Of a stretch of 64,000 nt of DNA, positions 13,101-20,606 are shown piece by piece (position 1 is the stretch's first letter; each line of letters opens with the position of its first letter). Below the pieces are notes generated by a model. The model was not told the origin of the DNA and did not search any database. It saw nothing but the letters and a program-made list of their open reading frames with translations. The stretch comes from Enoplolaimus lenunculus. Lineage: Eukaryota > Nematoda > Enoplea > Enoplida > Thoracostomopsidae. The position numbers were made by a program, and so were the translations under genes. The stretch is taken from assembly GCA_030248215.1 (NCBI GenBank), contig JASANG010000245.1:124001-188000 (forward strand), read 5' to 3'.

Positions 13101-16100
13101 TATACATGGGCCGTCATAATCGTCAACAATTGCAACTATTTTTATTGACACAAACACATCTTGGTCAAGATCTATCGTAGCCAAAATTTGACTTCGGGAT
13201 TCACTCAAAATCACGTGTAAACGTCAGTTTTGAGCGAGCTGTGAGCAAGTGAGAACAATTTTTTTACCTCCAAAATTCATAACGTCATCTGACGTATACT
13301 AAAAGTATGTGGTTCTTGTATCTTTAGATATTTCTGGATATCTTCGACGTGGCCCATGTATAGAACAGGGCCGGAACAGTAGTATAAAGCATATTTCTAA
13401 GCCTAAGCCTGAGCCTAAGCGTAAGAATGAGCCTAAGCCTAAACCTAAGCCTAAGCCTAAGCCTAAGCCTAAGCCTAAGTGTAATAATAAGCCTATGCCT
13501 AAGCCTAAACCTAAGCCTAAGCCTAAGCCTAAGCCTAAGCCTAAGTGTAATAATAAGCCTATGCCTAAGCCTAAACGTAAGCCTAAGCCTAAGCAAAAAA
13601 TTAAGTCTAAAGCTTAAACTGACTCTATTACAGCCCCGCCGGAAACCGATCCGATCCTGTTCTATACGTTGGCCTTCTATCCGGTTTATTGTATACACAC
13701 ACGTGCGCCTGTAGACCTTTGAAAATTAATGGCAGGATTTGTTTGAAATGAACGCGAGTTGGCTGTATGCAGATTTACGAAAATTAATTGCTATGGTTCA
13801 GTTGTAATTTATCCGTTCATTCACTTACGTTTCGAATGTTTGCAAACAGTGTTTTCCATACGTGTGAAATTCTAGGAAATTTGCTATTCTCTTGTTTAGA
13901 TTTTCGTCAATAAACCGTTTTAGTTTTAAATGTGACATATCTATGGCTTCCGCTACGTTTGGCTGTCGGCTCACACAAATAAAACCCCACGATTAGTAAA
14001 AGCGCTATAAGTTAGTATCTAAAGGTCTAACGTACCATACACAGCGTTCATAGTGTAACAATAGCGTCTTTATCACGGTACAACCGGAGGTCTGCGTCCG
14101 GTTCCGGAAGAAAATCGGCTTCCGGCGTCGGGTATTTTTCACCTCCGGTTGCACCCTTGTCTTTATAGTATGGCATTTACGAAAATTTTATTTTCTATGG
14201 TTTCAAACGTTTATAGTGTTTTTAAACATGGCAAACCAGCTTGTGCGACATTTCAAGCTTGAAATATAGTTATTTTATTTCTGTGAACCATAGAGCCAAT
14301 ATCACTTGAAATCGGTTTAAAACACGATTACTGACTAGTGAAAAGCGGGGATTATAAGTATGAGAAAAATACAGCTTGACGCTCTGACCTTCCAAAACAT
14401 CATTTTAGGCTAAGGTTGGTTCGCGTTAACCAGAACTATTAGATAAAATCGTTATCTGGCAAACGGTAATTGGTTTGCATATCTGGCAACTTTGTGAACT
14501 TGGAATGCAAGATATAAACGTTTGCTGCAGAATGTATATTTACTGTGCAACTTAAACGTTGATCTGTATAACCAAGAGTGGATAATCGCTATTTAACAAG
14601 AGTGTACAACTGGACACATTCTGTGTTGTTTTTGCCCTTCTCATCTTTATTTAGAGGGGGATACAACCGGTGCTTATTTGTGCGGAGTCAAACATGCTTC
14701 CCTTATAGTTTAATTTAGGGTATTCACGTGATAGCGACCCCCCTCTAAACAAGGGGGTCGGCCAAAAACGCAACACCCTGTGGTACATTTTGTACCATGC
14801 GAAACCCCAAGAGTTGCACACTCACACTTGATATAACTCAGTTACCTAAGCCTAAATAGTAACCTGAAATGTGAAAGAAGAATCACGACCCAATGTTACT
14901 TTAAGGGGTATAACAGTAGATTAAGCCTATTCCTAAGCCAAAGCCTAAGCCTAAGCGTAGCAAAAATGTGTTCCTAAGCCTAAACAAAAATTGTAATCTA
15001 GAATCTAAACCTACTCTTTTATAGACCTACCAGAAACCTGGACGCCCTTTAAAGTAACATGGGCCAATTATCCCATGAGCTGAACCGAGTTTTGTTGCTT
15101 CTGATGATATTCTTGTTGCTTTATTTCATCATACCGGCTTTATTAACAACATTAATAATGTATTAATTTGAGATTAATTTGTCAATTACTGCCTCAGTAA
15201 TAGAGAGCATGAATGCTTTATTTGTTGTAAATAATTGCCTTAATACAAAACGCGCTATGTTTATTTTATCAGCCTAGCCTTAACTTCAGTTCAGGGAACG
15301 GTTTTTTAATTTCATTGCTCAGTGCAGGCCTGTAGCCAAACGAGAGGGGGCTATAGACGGCTCAGTCCCCCCTGGAAAAATATTGCCCTCCCTGGAAAAT
15401 TTTTAACCTTGCTTGTAAACTCATAGCAAATCGGCCTCTACTGAAAATTTTTTAGGCTCCCTAGCAAGGTGAGCTGCCTACCAGCGTGGGTCAGTGACGT
15501 TTAATAGGTAAATGGTATCAATGGATTTTGTACGATTTGGGCCTGACCCACAGTTGGGGTAGCGTATTTTAGGGTGCCAGCAGTGTAAAAATTTCGCGCA
15601 GGTGCTAAAACATTTTTTGGGTAAGGAAAATTGGCCCATACCGCTTTTAAGGGGCAAGGCCGGGTCCGTTTAATAGTGCTAAATTATGTTGTCCGCAAAC
15701 TCAACACTGCTGTTTATCTTGAACGCCATCTGCACTGTTGTATCTGAGTATACAGTGCTAAATAGTACCAAGAGTGTATGATACATGAGTATGCAAATCT
15801 GCGGTTACCGCACGGTACAAAAAGTACCATAGGACGTTGCGTTTTGGGTCCACACCTTCCTCATTTATAGAAGGCTACAACATGCGCGAACCATGGCATT
15901 TATGTATCCGGCATCATAAATGTTCCACTTATTGTTTGATTTTGGGTTATTGCATGGTACAGCGACCCCCCTTCTAAATAACAAGTGGACGAGCAAAGAC
16001 GCAACGGCCGGTGGTAAATAACGTACCATGCGGAACGCCAGGAGTTGCATACTCTTGTATCATTGCACTATTGCTTAAACGCATGAATAATTACGATTGT

Positions 16101-17742
16101 ACCAGCGCTACCGTACAGACAAGCGACCGACATTTTAATAAAATATTAATTTCAGTTTTAGCAAAATTTACACAGTCAGACTGTGTATAAACTAACAGCA
16201 AAATATTGCAGTTCCAGGTGACGGATAAGCGATTTGTTTAAAACTCCCTTAAAACCATATACCTAAAAGCAACTGCTTCATTGAATCTTATCGCCATTTG
16301 ACCAAAATGCCCCAACTCAACGGCCAGGGTGGCTCTCAGCCTCCCATGGAAAAATTTTGGGCCCAATAGCAAATTTTTGAACCTGGCTTGTAAGTCATTA
16401 AAATAGCCTTGAATGCCCCTCCTGAAAATTTTTTTGACCCCCGCCCCCCTAGCAAGGTGAGCTGTCTACTGGGCCTGTGTGGTCAAGTGAACCTTTGATG
16501 TTGCCGCTGTACTTGAAACGATAGTTTACATTAATTGGAAATTTTCAATATCGAAAGGATTACATGGTCAAGATAATTTCAGCTTATTTTCTAAATGAGA
16601 CCATAATCTTCGTGATTGCAGTTGAATACCTTTTAAGGTTCATACCTGTATGAGAAGCGAAACAAAGTTAATCAACACCTACTGTAACCTTCATACAGTC
16701 CATGCAGCGTACAGAGCTTGAAGCAACTCGTTAGGTTTAAGTCGCTGCTCTTCAGCAATAATTATATAGCGATTTTATAACGCAATATCGTGTTACAATT
16801 ATTACCTATGAGATACTCAGTAAGAATTTTCTCATTAACCCTTTCTCACATGAATATTTGCAATTTCTCATGAGATGTCATTTTAAGGTGAGATTCGATC
16901 CCCAGTCTCACGGGTGGGAGGCGGTTATGATGACCACTGAGCAATAGGAGCTTGACGCTCGAGCCCGAGGGGGCTGAAACGTCTTGTGGAGATGTTACAC
17001 TGCGCATATATGTTATAAATGTTAAACACTGTTCACATTGTGTGTATTGCTCGTACATTAATATATTTAGTTGCTCATAGTATACTCTATGAGTGAAAGG
17101 GTTAATTTAAATGTTCAAATAAAAAACCGGTTTATGTCAATAATAGAGGTCTACCAACTCGGAGACAGGCTTCGGGTGGCTGAGAGACATGAAGCTTAAA
17201 CTTGTTTAGAATTAAAACATTTTCAGGGCTGCCGTTAGTTTTGCTGAAAGTCCTTGTGATACCCGCATGCAAGGACCTATAAAGCGGGCTGGACCAATGT
17301 TACTTTTAGAGGCGTAACCGTAGATTTAGCGTATTCTTAAGTCTAACCCTAAACCTAAGCGTTGTAAAATGCGTTCCTAAGCAAAAGCCTAAGCGTTACA
17401 ATAATGTTTGTTCCTGAGCTTAAACCTAAACAAAAATGTGATCTAGAATCTAAACAGTACTCTTTTACAAACCCACCAGAAACCTGGACGCCCCTAAAAG
17501 TAACATGGACCACGGGCTGTATGCGTTGCTGTTTATTAATCAGTTTAGCGTAGTCAAACCAAAAAATGCAATTATTTTCTGGTTAAGTGAAAACATTAAC
17601 ATTGTTTACTAATTGCAGGTTGCCACTGTCACATACTTGTTTCAATCAGCTAATTTTACCTGATTATGGTGATAAAAGACTGCTGCGAAGTAAACTAGCA
17701 ATTGCGTTGGCCCACGGCACAGAAGGTTTCGGACTTGAATAG
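1103..17742 (+). CDS. HECTD2: HECTD2-like HECT-domain E3 ubiquitin ligase, C-terminal eleven exons (5' part outside window)
   Basis: HECT ligases take ubiquitin from an E2 onto a catalytic cysteine and pass it to a substrate lysine. Eleven exons join in phase (1103-1183, 2180-2293, 3285-3417, 3901-3995, 4780-4947, 5760-5834, 7530-7617, 8560-8666, 9721-9836, 11057-11218, 17619-17742), giving 420 residues and a TAG stop. Visible landmarks are VRRSHLLQDSLEE, GEPGLDMGGLTKEWF, QIFHPDYG, LMGLAVYNG, NKSIYHQF, FYIGFHSVCASN, EEVELLVCG, TGSDRVPVGG, SHTCFNQLILPDY with the catalytic Cys (residue 387 of the visible part), and the terminal EGFGLE. From memory of the family these match HECTD2 better than UBE3A, NEDD4 or AREL1, and the order and spacing fit human HECTD2. 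The HECT domain looks complete; N-terminal exons must lie before position 1. Introns carry many MITEs, and the last intron is 6.4 kb. No AATAAA was seen near the stop. Confidence 0.93.
1221..1573. mobile_element. Family A MITE with TTAGGC array
   Basis: Terminal inverted repeats GGCTCATGTAAAGATC and the inverse type, an 8-bp duplication at the flanks (CAGGTTTC/CATGTTTC, 7 of 8), and an internal array of TTAGGC broken by GAATATGCTCATTCTTACG spacers. Lies in a HECTD2-like intron. Confidence 0.85.
1785..2004. mobile_element. Family H palindromic MITE
   Basis: ATTCTCAAATGTGTGTAGCA opens and TGCTATACATAGTTGAGAAT closes. The subterminal CCAGTTTGTGATAGG/CTATCGCTAACTGG arms are shared with copies at 39698, 41294 and 54021. 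Confidence 0.65.
2180..2293 (+). CDS. HECTD2: HECTD2-like exon b (start of HECT domain)
   Basis: Acceptor CTGCTTTTAG, donor GTAAGA, 38 codons, phase 0 at both ends. It encodes DSIIGSLMIPSRRTPDMDML and then the HECT entry motif TVRRSHLLQDSLEE. Confidence 0.92.
2668..2945. mobile_element. Family K palindromic element
   Basis: Ends contain TTCACACTTGCAAGTTTTTG and the inverse type, with inner GCAGCTGCAA palindromes. Related copies: 31568-31655, 40543-40580, 48301-48565. Confidence 0.6.
3084..3225. mobile_element. Family E MITE, shortened
   Basis: CACTGCAAAAAAATAGTGAG at the left and TTTTGTAGAGTA at the right, with the central GACTCCGCCAGAGT palindrome; 142 bp against about 200 bp for full copies. 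Lies just before exon c. Confidence 0.7.
3285..3417 (+). CDS. HECTD2: HECTD2-like exon c
   Basis: Acceptor CATTGTTTTAG, donor GTAAAG, 44 codons plus one base. It encodes the HECT N-lobe core: KKLRVQFAGEPGLDMGGLTK, then EWFQLLVGQIFHPDYG. This is the exon that best identifies the family. Confidence 0.95.
3714..3782. mobile_element. Family A right-end fragment
   Basis: Only the subterminal block (AGCTTACACTATTGTAGTCC) and end (CTGATCTTTACATGGGTC) remain. Confidence 0.6.
3901..3995 (+). CDS. HECTD2: HECTD2-like exon d
   Basis: Acceptor TAATTTATAG, donor GTAGGT. It completes the Gly codon and encodes MFVYHSKAEVFWFSTS...EYNFIGV, matching the family's GMFxYHxxxxxxWFS segment. Ends in phase 0. Confidence 0.9.
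4117..4501. mobile_element. MITE with CGTAGCCCAA termini
   Basis: CGTAGCCCAATGCGTAATT at the left and AATTACAACTTGGGCTACG at the right, with repeated TTGGGCTAG blocks inward on both sides; 385 bp. Family unknown and only one copy seen here. Confidence 0.6.
4503..4565. repeat. TA-rich microsatellite
   Basis: Runs of TATATA and ACATATAT directly follow the CGTAGCCC element. Confidence 0.6.
4780..4947 (+). CDS. HECTD2: HECTD2-like exon e
   Basis: Acceptor GTTTTTTAG, donor GTAAGT, 56 codons. It encodes LMGLAVYNGVILDIRFPVV, CYKKLLSPAVVP and later NLSDLSQFMP, the E2-binding part of the N-lobe. Phase 0 at both ends. Confidence 0.93.
4978..5335. mobile_element. Family I palindromic repeat
   Basis: Shared blocks GAGTGTGCAACT, GCGTTGCGTTTTTGG, TACAAAATGTACCACCGGGC and a Y-rich stretch before TAGAGGGG occur on both strands. 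Other copies: 14571-14832, 15761-16065, 18461-18775, 37812-38162, 49391-49620. Confidence 0.55.
5760..5834 (+). CDS. HECTD2: HECTD2-like exon f
   Basis: Acceptor TTTTTTTAG, donor GTGAAT, 25 codons. It encodes ETARGLNELLNYEGDVEQDY and then GLNFQ, aligning with the LAHGLSELLxxEGNVEEDF segment of the family. Confidence 0.9.
6017..6054. other. Hairpin in HECTD2-like intron
   Basis: AAAAAGCTTCAGT and ACTGAAGCTTTTT form a 13-bp stem with a 10-base loop; a third related copy follows at about 6080-6100. Confidence 0.5.
6300..7510. mobile_element. Possible old hAT-like element between exons f and g
   Basis: CAGGGTTGTTTTTTCCGG at 6300 and a related GGAAAAAATGG-rich block in inverse orientation at 7405-7505 suggest long inverted ends about 1.2 kb apart. 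The right terminus is not a clean CCCTG and no target duplication was found. The interior shows no recognisable gene. Confidence 0.3.
7530..7617 (+). CDS. HECTD2: HECTD2-like exon g
   Basis: Acceptor TTGTTACAG; 29 codons plus one base, encoding ITVDEFGSIRTIELKENG and AEIPVTNDNRQ. The donor is CAAG/GTTCAC, a weak site that keeps GT but lacks the usual AAGT. The phase matches the next exon exactly, so I accept it. Confidence 0.86.
7735..7915. mobile_element. GC-rich palindromic repeat
   Basis: Blocks GTCCAGCGCCGT, GTCCGTCA and TGACGGAC in both orientations, ending CAAGTATAGCGCAATCC. The last block matches the arm of the small hairpin at 59464-59528. Confidence 0.45.
7961..8260. mobile_element. 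MITE with TGCATCGTTCACAATAAAAA ends
   Basis: Left end TAATGCATCGTTCACAATAA and right end TTATTGTGAACGATGCATAA are near-perfect inverses about 300 bp apart, with matching GTTTTCAGTGGCAAAATG inner arms. Only copy seen. Confidence 0.7.
8560..8666 (+). CDS. HECTD2: HECTD2-like exon h
   Basis: Acceptor AAGTTTCAG, donor GTAAGT, two bases plus 35 codons. It encodes YVDCYVEWLINKSIYHQF, then RSFYIGFHSVCASNVML, very close to the family consensus. Confidence 0.93.
8734..9171. mobile_element. Family D MITE, full length
   Basis: CTGTACGGACCCGAATATAA to CCACTACAG, with TA on each side. About 438 bp, inverse orientation to the copy at 128-570. Confidence 0.8.
9393..9609. mobile_element. Family A MITE
   Basis: GGCCCATGTAAAGATCAG start and TTTACATTAGCC end, with a short TTAGGC core. 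No clear target duplication. Confidence 0.75.
9721..9836 (+). CDS. HECTD2: HECTD2-like exon i
   Basis: Acceptor TATTTTTTAG, donor GTATGT, 38 codons plus two bases. It encodes MLRAEEVELLVCGS, then KKFTTYDGYGVNDKTI: the EEVExLVCG motif and the start of the C-lobe region. Confidence 0.92.
9929..10127. mobile_element. Family E palindromic MITE
   Basis: CACTGCAAAAATGGTGAGTC to its inverse GTAGTG, TA on both sides, 199 bp. Central arms GACTCTGCCAGA and TTTGTATAGTCAGG pair across the element. Confidence 0.85.
10545..10645. mobile_element. Family A right-end fragment
   Basis: Subterminal TTAGTCTCAAGCT and CTCTATTGCAGTCCCATAG followed by GTTCCACCCCTCATTATG. Confidence 0.55.
10750..10994. mobile_element. 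Family F palindromic MITE
   Basis: ACTGTAAATTTCAGTGAGTT opens and CTCACTGGAATTTACAGT closes; the inside is rich in GAGTTGA/TCAACTC. A second copy at 57813-58249 is split by a family A insertion. Confidence 0.75.
11057..11218 (+). CDS. HECTD2: HECTD2-like exon j
   Basis: Acceptor CTTTTTAG. It encodes LFWDLIVKLPIKHQRRF, LLFVTGSDRVPVGG, MRELNFKISK and a tail MVTSYSKCQLTE. Donor GTAAGT at 11219 leaves two bases (AT) that pair in phase with the last exon. The tail before LPLSHTCF is about six residues longer than I recall for human HECTD2. A donor after the ATG at 11081-11083 would not fit the phase. Confidence 0.88.
11318..11629. mobile_element. Family C MITE (11438-11629) with duplicated flank
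   Basis: The family C copy has GGCCCAATGTTACTTTAAG and the inverse end, and a perfect 8-bp duplication AGAATCAC on each side. The left flank (11318-11437) recurs inverted at about 17977-18095, also next to a family C copy, so flank and element were copied together. Confidence 0.8.
11991..12719. repeat. 20-bp satellite made of short palindromes
   Basis: About 36 units of GGCTAGGCATATTATGCCGT, some with GGCTAGCC and some with an extra GCCGT. GGCATATTATGCC and GGCTAGCC are each palindromic. The left flank (11885-11990) has related inverted blocks (CGGCTAGCCAC, TAACTGTCAC/GTGACAGTT), so the array may sit inside a palindromic element. Confidence 0.9.
12902..13112. mobile_element. Family B MITE, perfect 8-bp duplication
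   Basis: GGCCCATGTATAGAACAG to TGTTCTATACATGGGCC, flanked by GTCATAAT on both sides, with a TTAGGC-type core. The cleanest B copy in the window. Confidence 0.9.
13351..13674. mobile_element. Family B MITE with long TTAGGC core
   Basis: GGCCCATGTATAGAACAG start and CTGTTCTATACGTTGGCC end. The core is CCTAAG repeated with TGTAATAATAAGCCTATG spacers. Long open frames here are only repeat translation. Confidence 0.85.
14085..14162. other. Hairpin ACAACCGGAGGT / ACCTCCGGTTGCA
   Basis: Inverted arms GGTACAACCGGAGGT and ACCTCCGGTTGCACC, with inner CGTCCGGTTCCGG/CGGCTTCCGGCG arms; about 78 bp, otherwise unexplained. Confidence 0.5.
14571..14832. mobile_element. Family I palindromic repeat
   Basis: ACCAAGAGTGGATAATCGCT, AAGAGTGTACAACT and inverse TGGTACATTTTGTACCA blocks. 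Confidence 0.55.
14887..15065. mobile_element. Family C MITE
   Basis: GACCCAATGTTACTTTAAGG start and AAAGTAACATGGGCC end, with a TTAGGC-type core. Its left flank GAATCAC resembles that of the copy at 11438. Confidence 0.75.
15327..15492. mobile_element. Family J repeat
   Basis: GGCCTGTAGCCAA, a CAGTCCCCCCTGGAAAAA block, CCTTGCTTGTAA and CTAGCAAGGTGAGCTG. The same blocks appear at 16321-16475, 25581-25747, 31661-31812 and 32411-32573. Confidence 0.6.
15761..16065. mobile_element. Family I palindromic repeat
   Basis: Two inverted halves with ACCAAGAGTGTATG, GCGTTGCGTTTTGG and GGAGTTGCATACTCTTG. Confidence 0.55.
16321..16475. mobile_element. Family J repeat
   Basis: Same block order as 15327-15492: CAGCCTCCCATGGAAAAA, CCTGGCTTGTAAGTCATT and CTAGCAAGGTGAGCTG. 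Confidence 0.6.
16839..17101. mobile_element. Family G: TTAA-flanked MITE with tRNA-like centre
   Basis: CCCTTTCTCACATGAATATT opens and GAGTGAAAGGG closes, with TTAA on both sides (piggyBac-type target). The minus strand of the middle holds CTCCTATTGCTCAGTGGT and GGGGATCGAATCTC, in tRNA A-box/B-box spacing. Confidence 0.75.
17291..17511. mobile_element. Family C MITE
   Basis: GGACCAATGTTACTTTTAG to AAAAGTAACATGGACC, flanks GCGGGCT/ACGGGCT, TTAGGC-type core. Sits 107 bp upstream of the last HECTD2-like exon. Confidence 0.75.
17619..17742 (+). CDS. HECTD2: HECTD2-like terminal exon k with catalytic cysteine
   Basis: Acceptor TACTAATTGCAG. It encodes LPLSHTCFNQLILPDYGDKR, then LLRSKLAIALAHGTEGFGLE and TAG. 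The ubiquitin-accepting cysteine is codon 17638-17640, 33 residues from the C-terminus, the usual HECT spacing. Confidence 0.94.
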
Positions 17743-17784
17743 TTTTAATCTAAACGCTGGAACGCTTGCGATGCGTAATTTGGG

Positions 17785-18110
17785 GGCCCATGTTACTTTA
17801 AGAGGCGTCCAAGTTTCTGGTGGGTCCATAAAAGTGTAGGTTTAGATTCTAGATTACATTTTTTTGCTTAGGCTTAGGCTTAGGCTTAGGAACATAGTTT
17901 TGCAACGCTTAGGTTTAGGCTTAGGTTAAGGAATACGCTTAATCTACTGTTACGCCCCTTAAACTAACATTGGGCCGTGATTCTAATGATTTTTCACTGC
18001 GCTTGTACACGTTTATTTCACATTTATAAGTTTACTATTTAGGCTTAGGTAGAAGATTTAGGCAAAAAGTTAATGTCAAAAATTAGGCTTCGATAAAACA
18101 GCCGGACCCA
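17785..18110. mobile_element. Family C MITE (17785-17976) plus inverted copy of the 11318-11437 flank
   Basis: GGCCCATGTTACTTTAAG to AACTAACATTGGGCC, followed by GTGATTCTAATGATTTTT, the inverse of the sequence beside the copy at 11438. Begins 43 bp after the HECTD2-like stop codon. Confidence 0.8.
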
Positions 18111-18189
18111 ATTATAGTCTCTTGTGGACTTTTATTTACTTACATTTTATGTATTTGAAAGCCTGAAGCATTTGACCAGAAAAATCTCT

Positions 18190-18354
18190 ACGCCTTTGCA
18201 ACGCTTAGGCGCAGGCTTAGGTTTAGGTTTAGGAATACGATTTTGCAACCCTTAGGCTTAGGCTTAGGCTTTGGAATACGCCTTTGCAACGTTTAGGCTT
18301 AGGCTTAGCAATACGCTTAATCTGCTGTTACGGCCCTAAAAGTAACATTAGCCA
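18190..18354. mobile_element. Family C, left-truncated
   Basis: TTAGGC-type core with CTTTGCAACG spacers and the right end GTTACGGCCCTAAAAGTAAC. Confidence 0.6.
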
Positions 18355-18460
18355 AAATTGCAAAGGTCAAAAATACACAATCAATTTACAGTTATCTCGT
18401 AACCAAAATAATAGTTTGTACAACAAAACGACATATGCATTCGAGACAGCAATTGTTACT

Positions 18461-18775
18461 GGTAAATGCCAAGAGTGGATGATCACTCTTTAACAAGAGT
18501 GTGCAACTACCGAAATTTGTGTAGTAAAAATGTACCACCGGGCGTTGCGTTTTTGGCTGATCTCTGTTTATTTCTCAGGGTTCTTCTCTCAATGTAATAC
18601 CTCTAAATTAAACTATAAAAGCAAAGCATTTTTGATGCCTTATGTATACAGTGTCATGGTTCGCACAAGGTTCACCTTGCCAAATAAGGGGCGGTTTATC
18701 CAAAAACGTAACGTGGGCCGGGTACATTCTTTTGTTTACGGAATGCACACAGTTGCATATTCTGGTTGAAGCTAT
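18461..18775. mobile_element. Family I palindromic repeat
   Basis: AAGAGTGGATGATCACTC, TACCACCGGGCGTTGCGTTT and an inverse half ending near 18775, where a family B element begins. Confidence 0.5.
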
Positions 18776-18776
18776 G

Positions 18777-19026
18777 GGCCCATGTATAGAACAGGGCCGG
18801 ATTGTTTTCCTGCGCCGCAATAATAGAGTTAGTTTAAGGTTTAAACTAAACTTGTTTGCATAGGCTTAGGCTTAAGAATAGGCTCATCATTACGCTTAGG
18901 TTTAGGCTTAGGCTTAGGCTTAGGAATTGGTTCATCCTTACGCTTAGGCTTAGGCTTAGGCCTAAGCTTAGGCTTAGGCTTAGGAATATGCTTATACAAC
19001 TGTTCCGGCCCTGTTCTAAATATGGG
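18777..19026. mobile_element. Family B MITE
   Basis: GGCCCATGTATAGAACAG start, TGTTCTAAATATGGG end, long TTAGGC core. Confidence 0.75.
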
Positions 19027-19433
19027 ACAAAGTACGCATCATTCACAATTGGTAATTCTAAAACCGTTTCGCTTTGAGTGACAACAGCGTCAGAAATCTA
19101 AGTATATCGAATGATAAATTATTTTCAAATTTCTAAACTATGAGTTGTTTCTGGTCTTTATTTGGCAGGATTAGTATGTGCTTTGTAGTATAGTTTTTTC
19201 AAAATTTCCATGAATGCTTAGCATTTATCAACTCATGATAGGAAATACACGTATTTGAAAAATTTGGTGCTGGTTGCCTCAGAGAAAACCGTGCTAGGAA
19301 AATATTACAAGATTGCAGGCCAGGTATATCAGCAAAAACATGCTGGTTGTAGAATTTAATTCGTTTTAAGCAATCATTTAATTGCACTTCTTTAGCTTTT
19401 CTTAAGTGTTTCAAATCTATCATTAACTGGTAA

Positions 19434-19870
19434 TGGGTCATCCACGTTGTACTGTCTACGCTACTGTAAAAAAGGTGTATCCACATGCGAGTCCCTAAGT
19501 TCGTAATTGCAGTGTTTCCTTGTCAGATATACAAACGTCACCCACATCCAGCGTATACCCACTTGACAAATGGCATAATCTCAGAATGGCGTACGCTTCG
19601 TCACATTTACAAAGTATGTACGAAAAGACTCTGTTTAGCAATTATATGCAGAGTCGGTCTGAAGGAACTCTTATTGTCAGACACTGTGCCAAACAATGTC
19701 CACACCGTCTCTATTCCCTACGAAGGTACTACCGCCAAAAAGACACTAACAAAGACTCGCTATTAAGTCCTAATACGTCTTAAGAACAATATCGTTTTGT
19801 ATTGCCATTGCATCCAAGTGTGTGAACTTTTTTTACAGTAGCATAGACAGTATAACGTGGATGACCCATA
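19434..19870. mobile_element. Inverted-repeat unit enclosing an exon-like open frame
   Basis: About 42-bp arms GGGTCATCCACGTTGTACTG... and their inverse, with only a few mismatches, sit 437 bp apart. Between them lies an acceptor-like CCTTGTCAG and an open frame to 19783. A captured gene piece (Pack-MITE-like) or part of an unknown element's own gene are both possible. Confidence 0.45.
19508..19783 (+). pseudogene. Exon-like open frame, unrecognised
   Basis: After an acceptor-like TTTCCTTGTCAG the frame reads DIQTSPTSSVYPLDKWHNLR, then MAYASSHLQSMYEKTLF, and ends SLLSPNTS and TAA. Composition looks protein-like, not repeat-like, but I know no homologue. No AATAAA follows. Another frame is also partly open, so this is only a candidate. 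Confidence 0.3.
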
Positions 19871-20606
19871 ATAAGCATTTCAGTATCCGCACGCCCTAGC
19901 GAAACTTGAAGCAAACCCAGCTTTAAGAAAGAGCGATTCACCCTCTGTTTAGATTTTCGAATTAAGTTTTTCTCTGGCGTTGGTTCCATTAGATCCTAAT
20001 GAACTATGGTCACTTGACTCGAACCGTTGACTCAATTTCAAACTGTGCCACAGGGAACCGTCGCTCGAGACCCCATAGTTGCCCACCTGGCCGAAAGTAA
20101 CTTAACGTCCGCAAAGGTACCGGATCCTTAATTTCTGAAGCTCAGCAATACTTAAGCCTATTTCGGCATATGACAGAAATTCGAAATATCACTGATTACA
20201 GTTTTGTTTTGCTAAAAAATCAGACGTTTAGTTTGCTTCGATTCATTTGATAAGAATTATCCTGAATGCCTCAGGGAATTTTGTTCTGTTTTCTGATCAT
20301 CGCTTTTTAAACGAAACAGACTCGGCCGACTGTCGGTTAGCGACTTGAAAATATTCGCTAGAAATTAATGCATTGGCATTATAAGACTTCTTTACTTTGT
20401 TTAGGCTTGAAAACATTTAATATTTTGGGCCAATGTAACAAACAGGGGCGTACCAGTATTTTAAGCATATTCCTAAGCCTAATCCTAAGCGTAAGAATGA
20501 GCATATTACTAAGCCTTACTCTAAGCCTAAGCCTAAGCCAACCAAAAATAGTCTAAAGTTCAAGCTTTTACTGTGTTGCAGTCCCACAGAAACACGTTCC
20601 GCCCCT

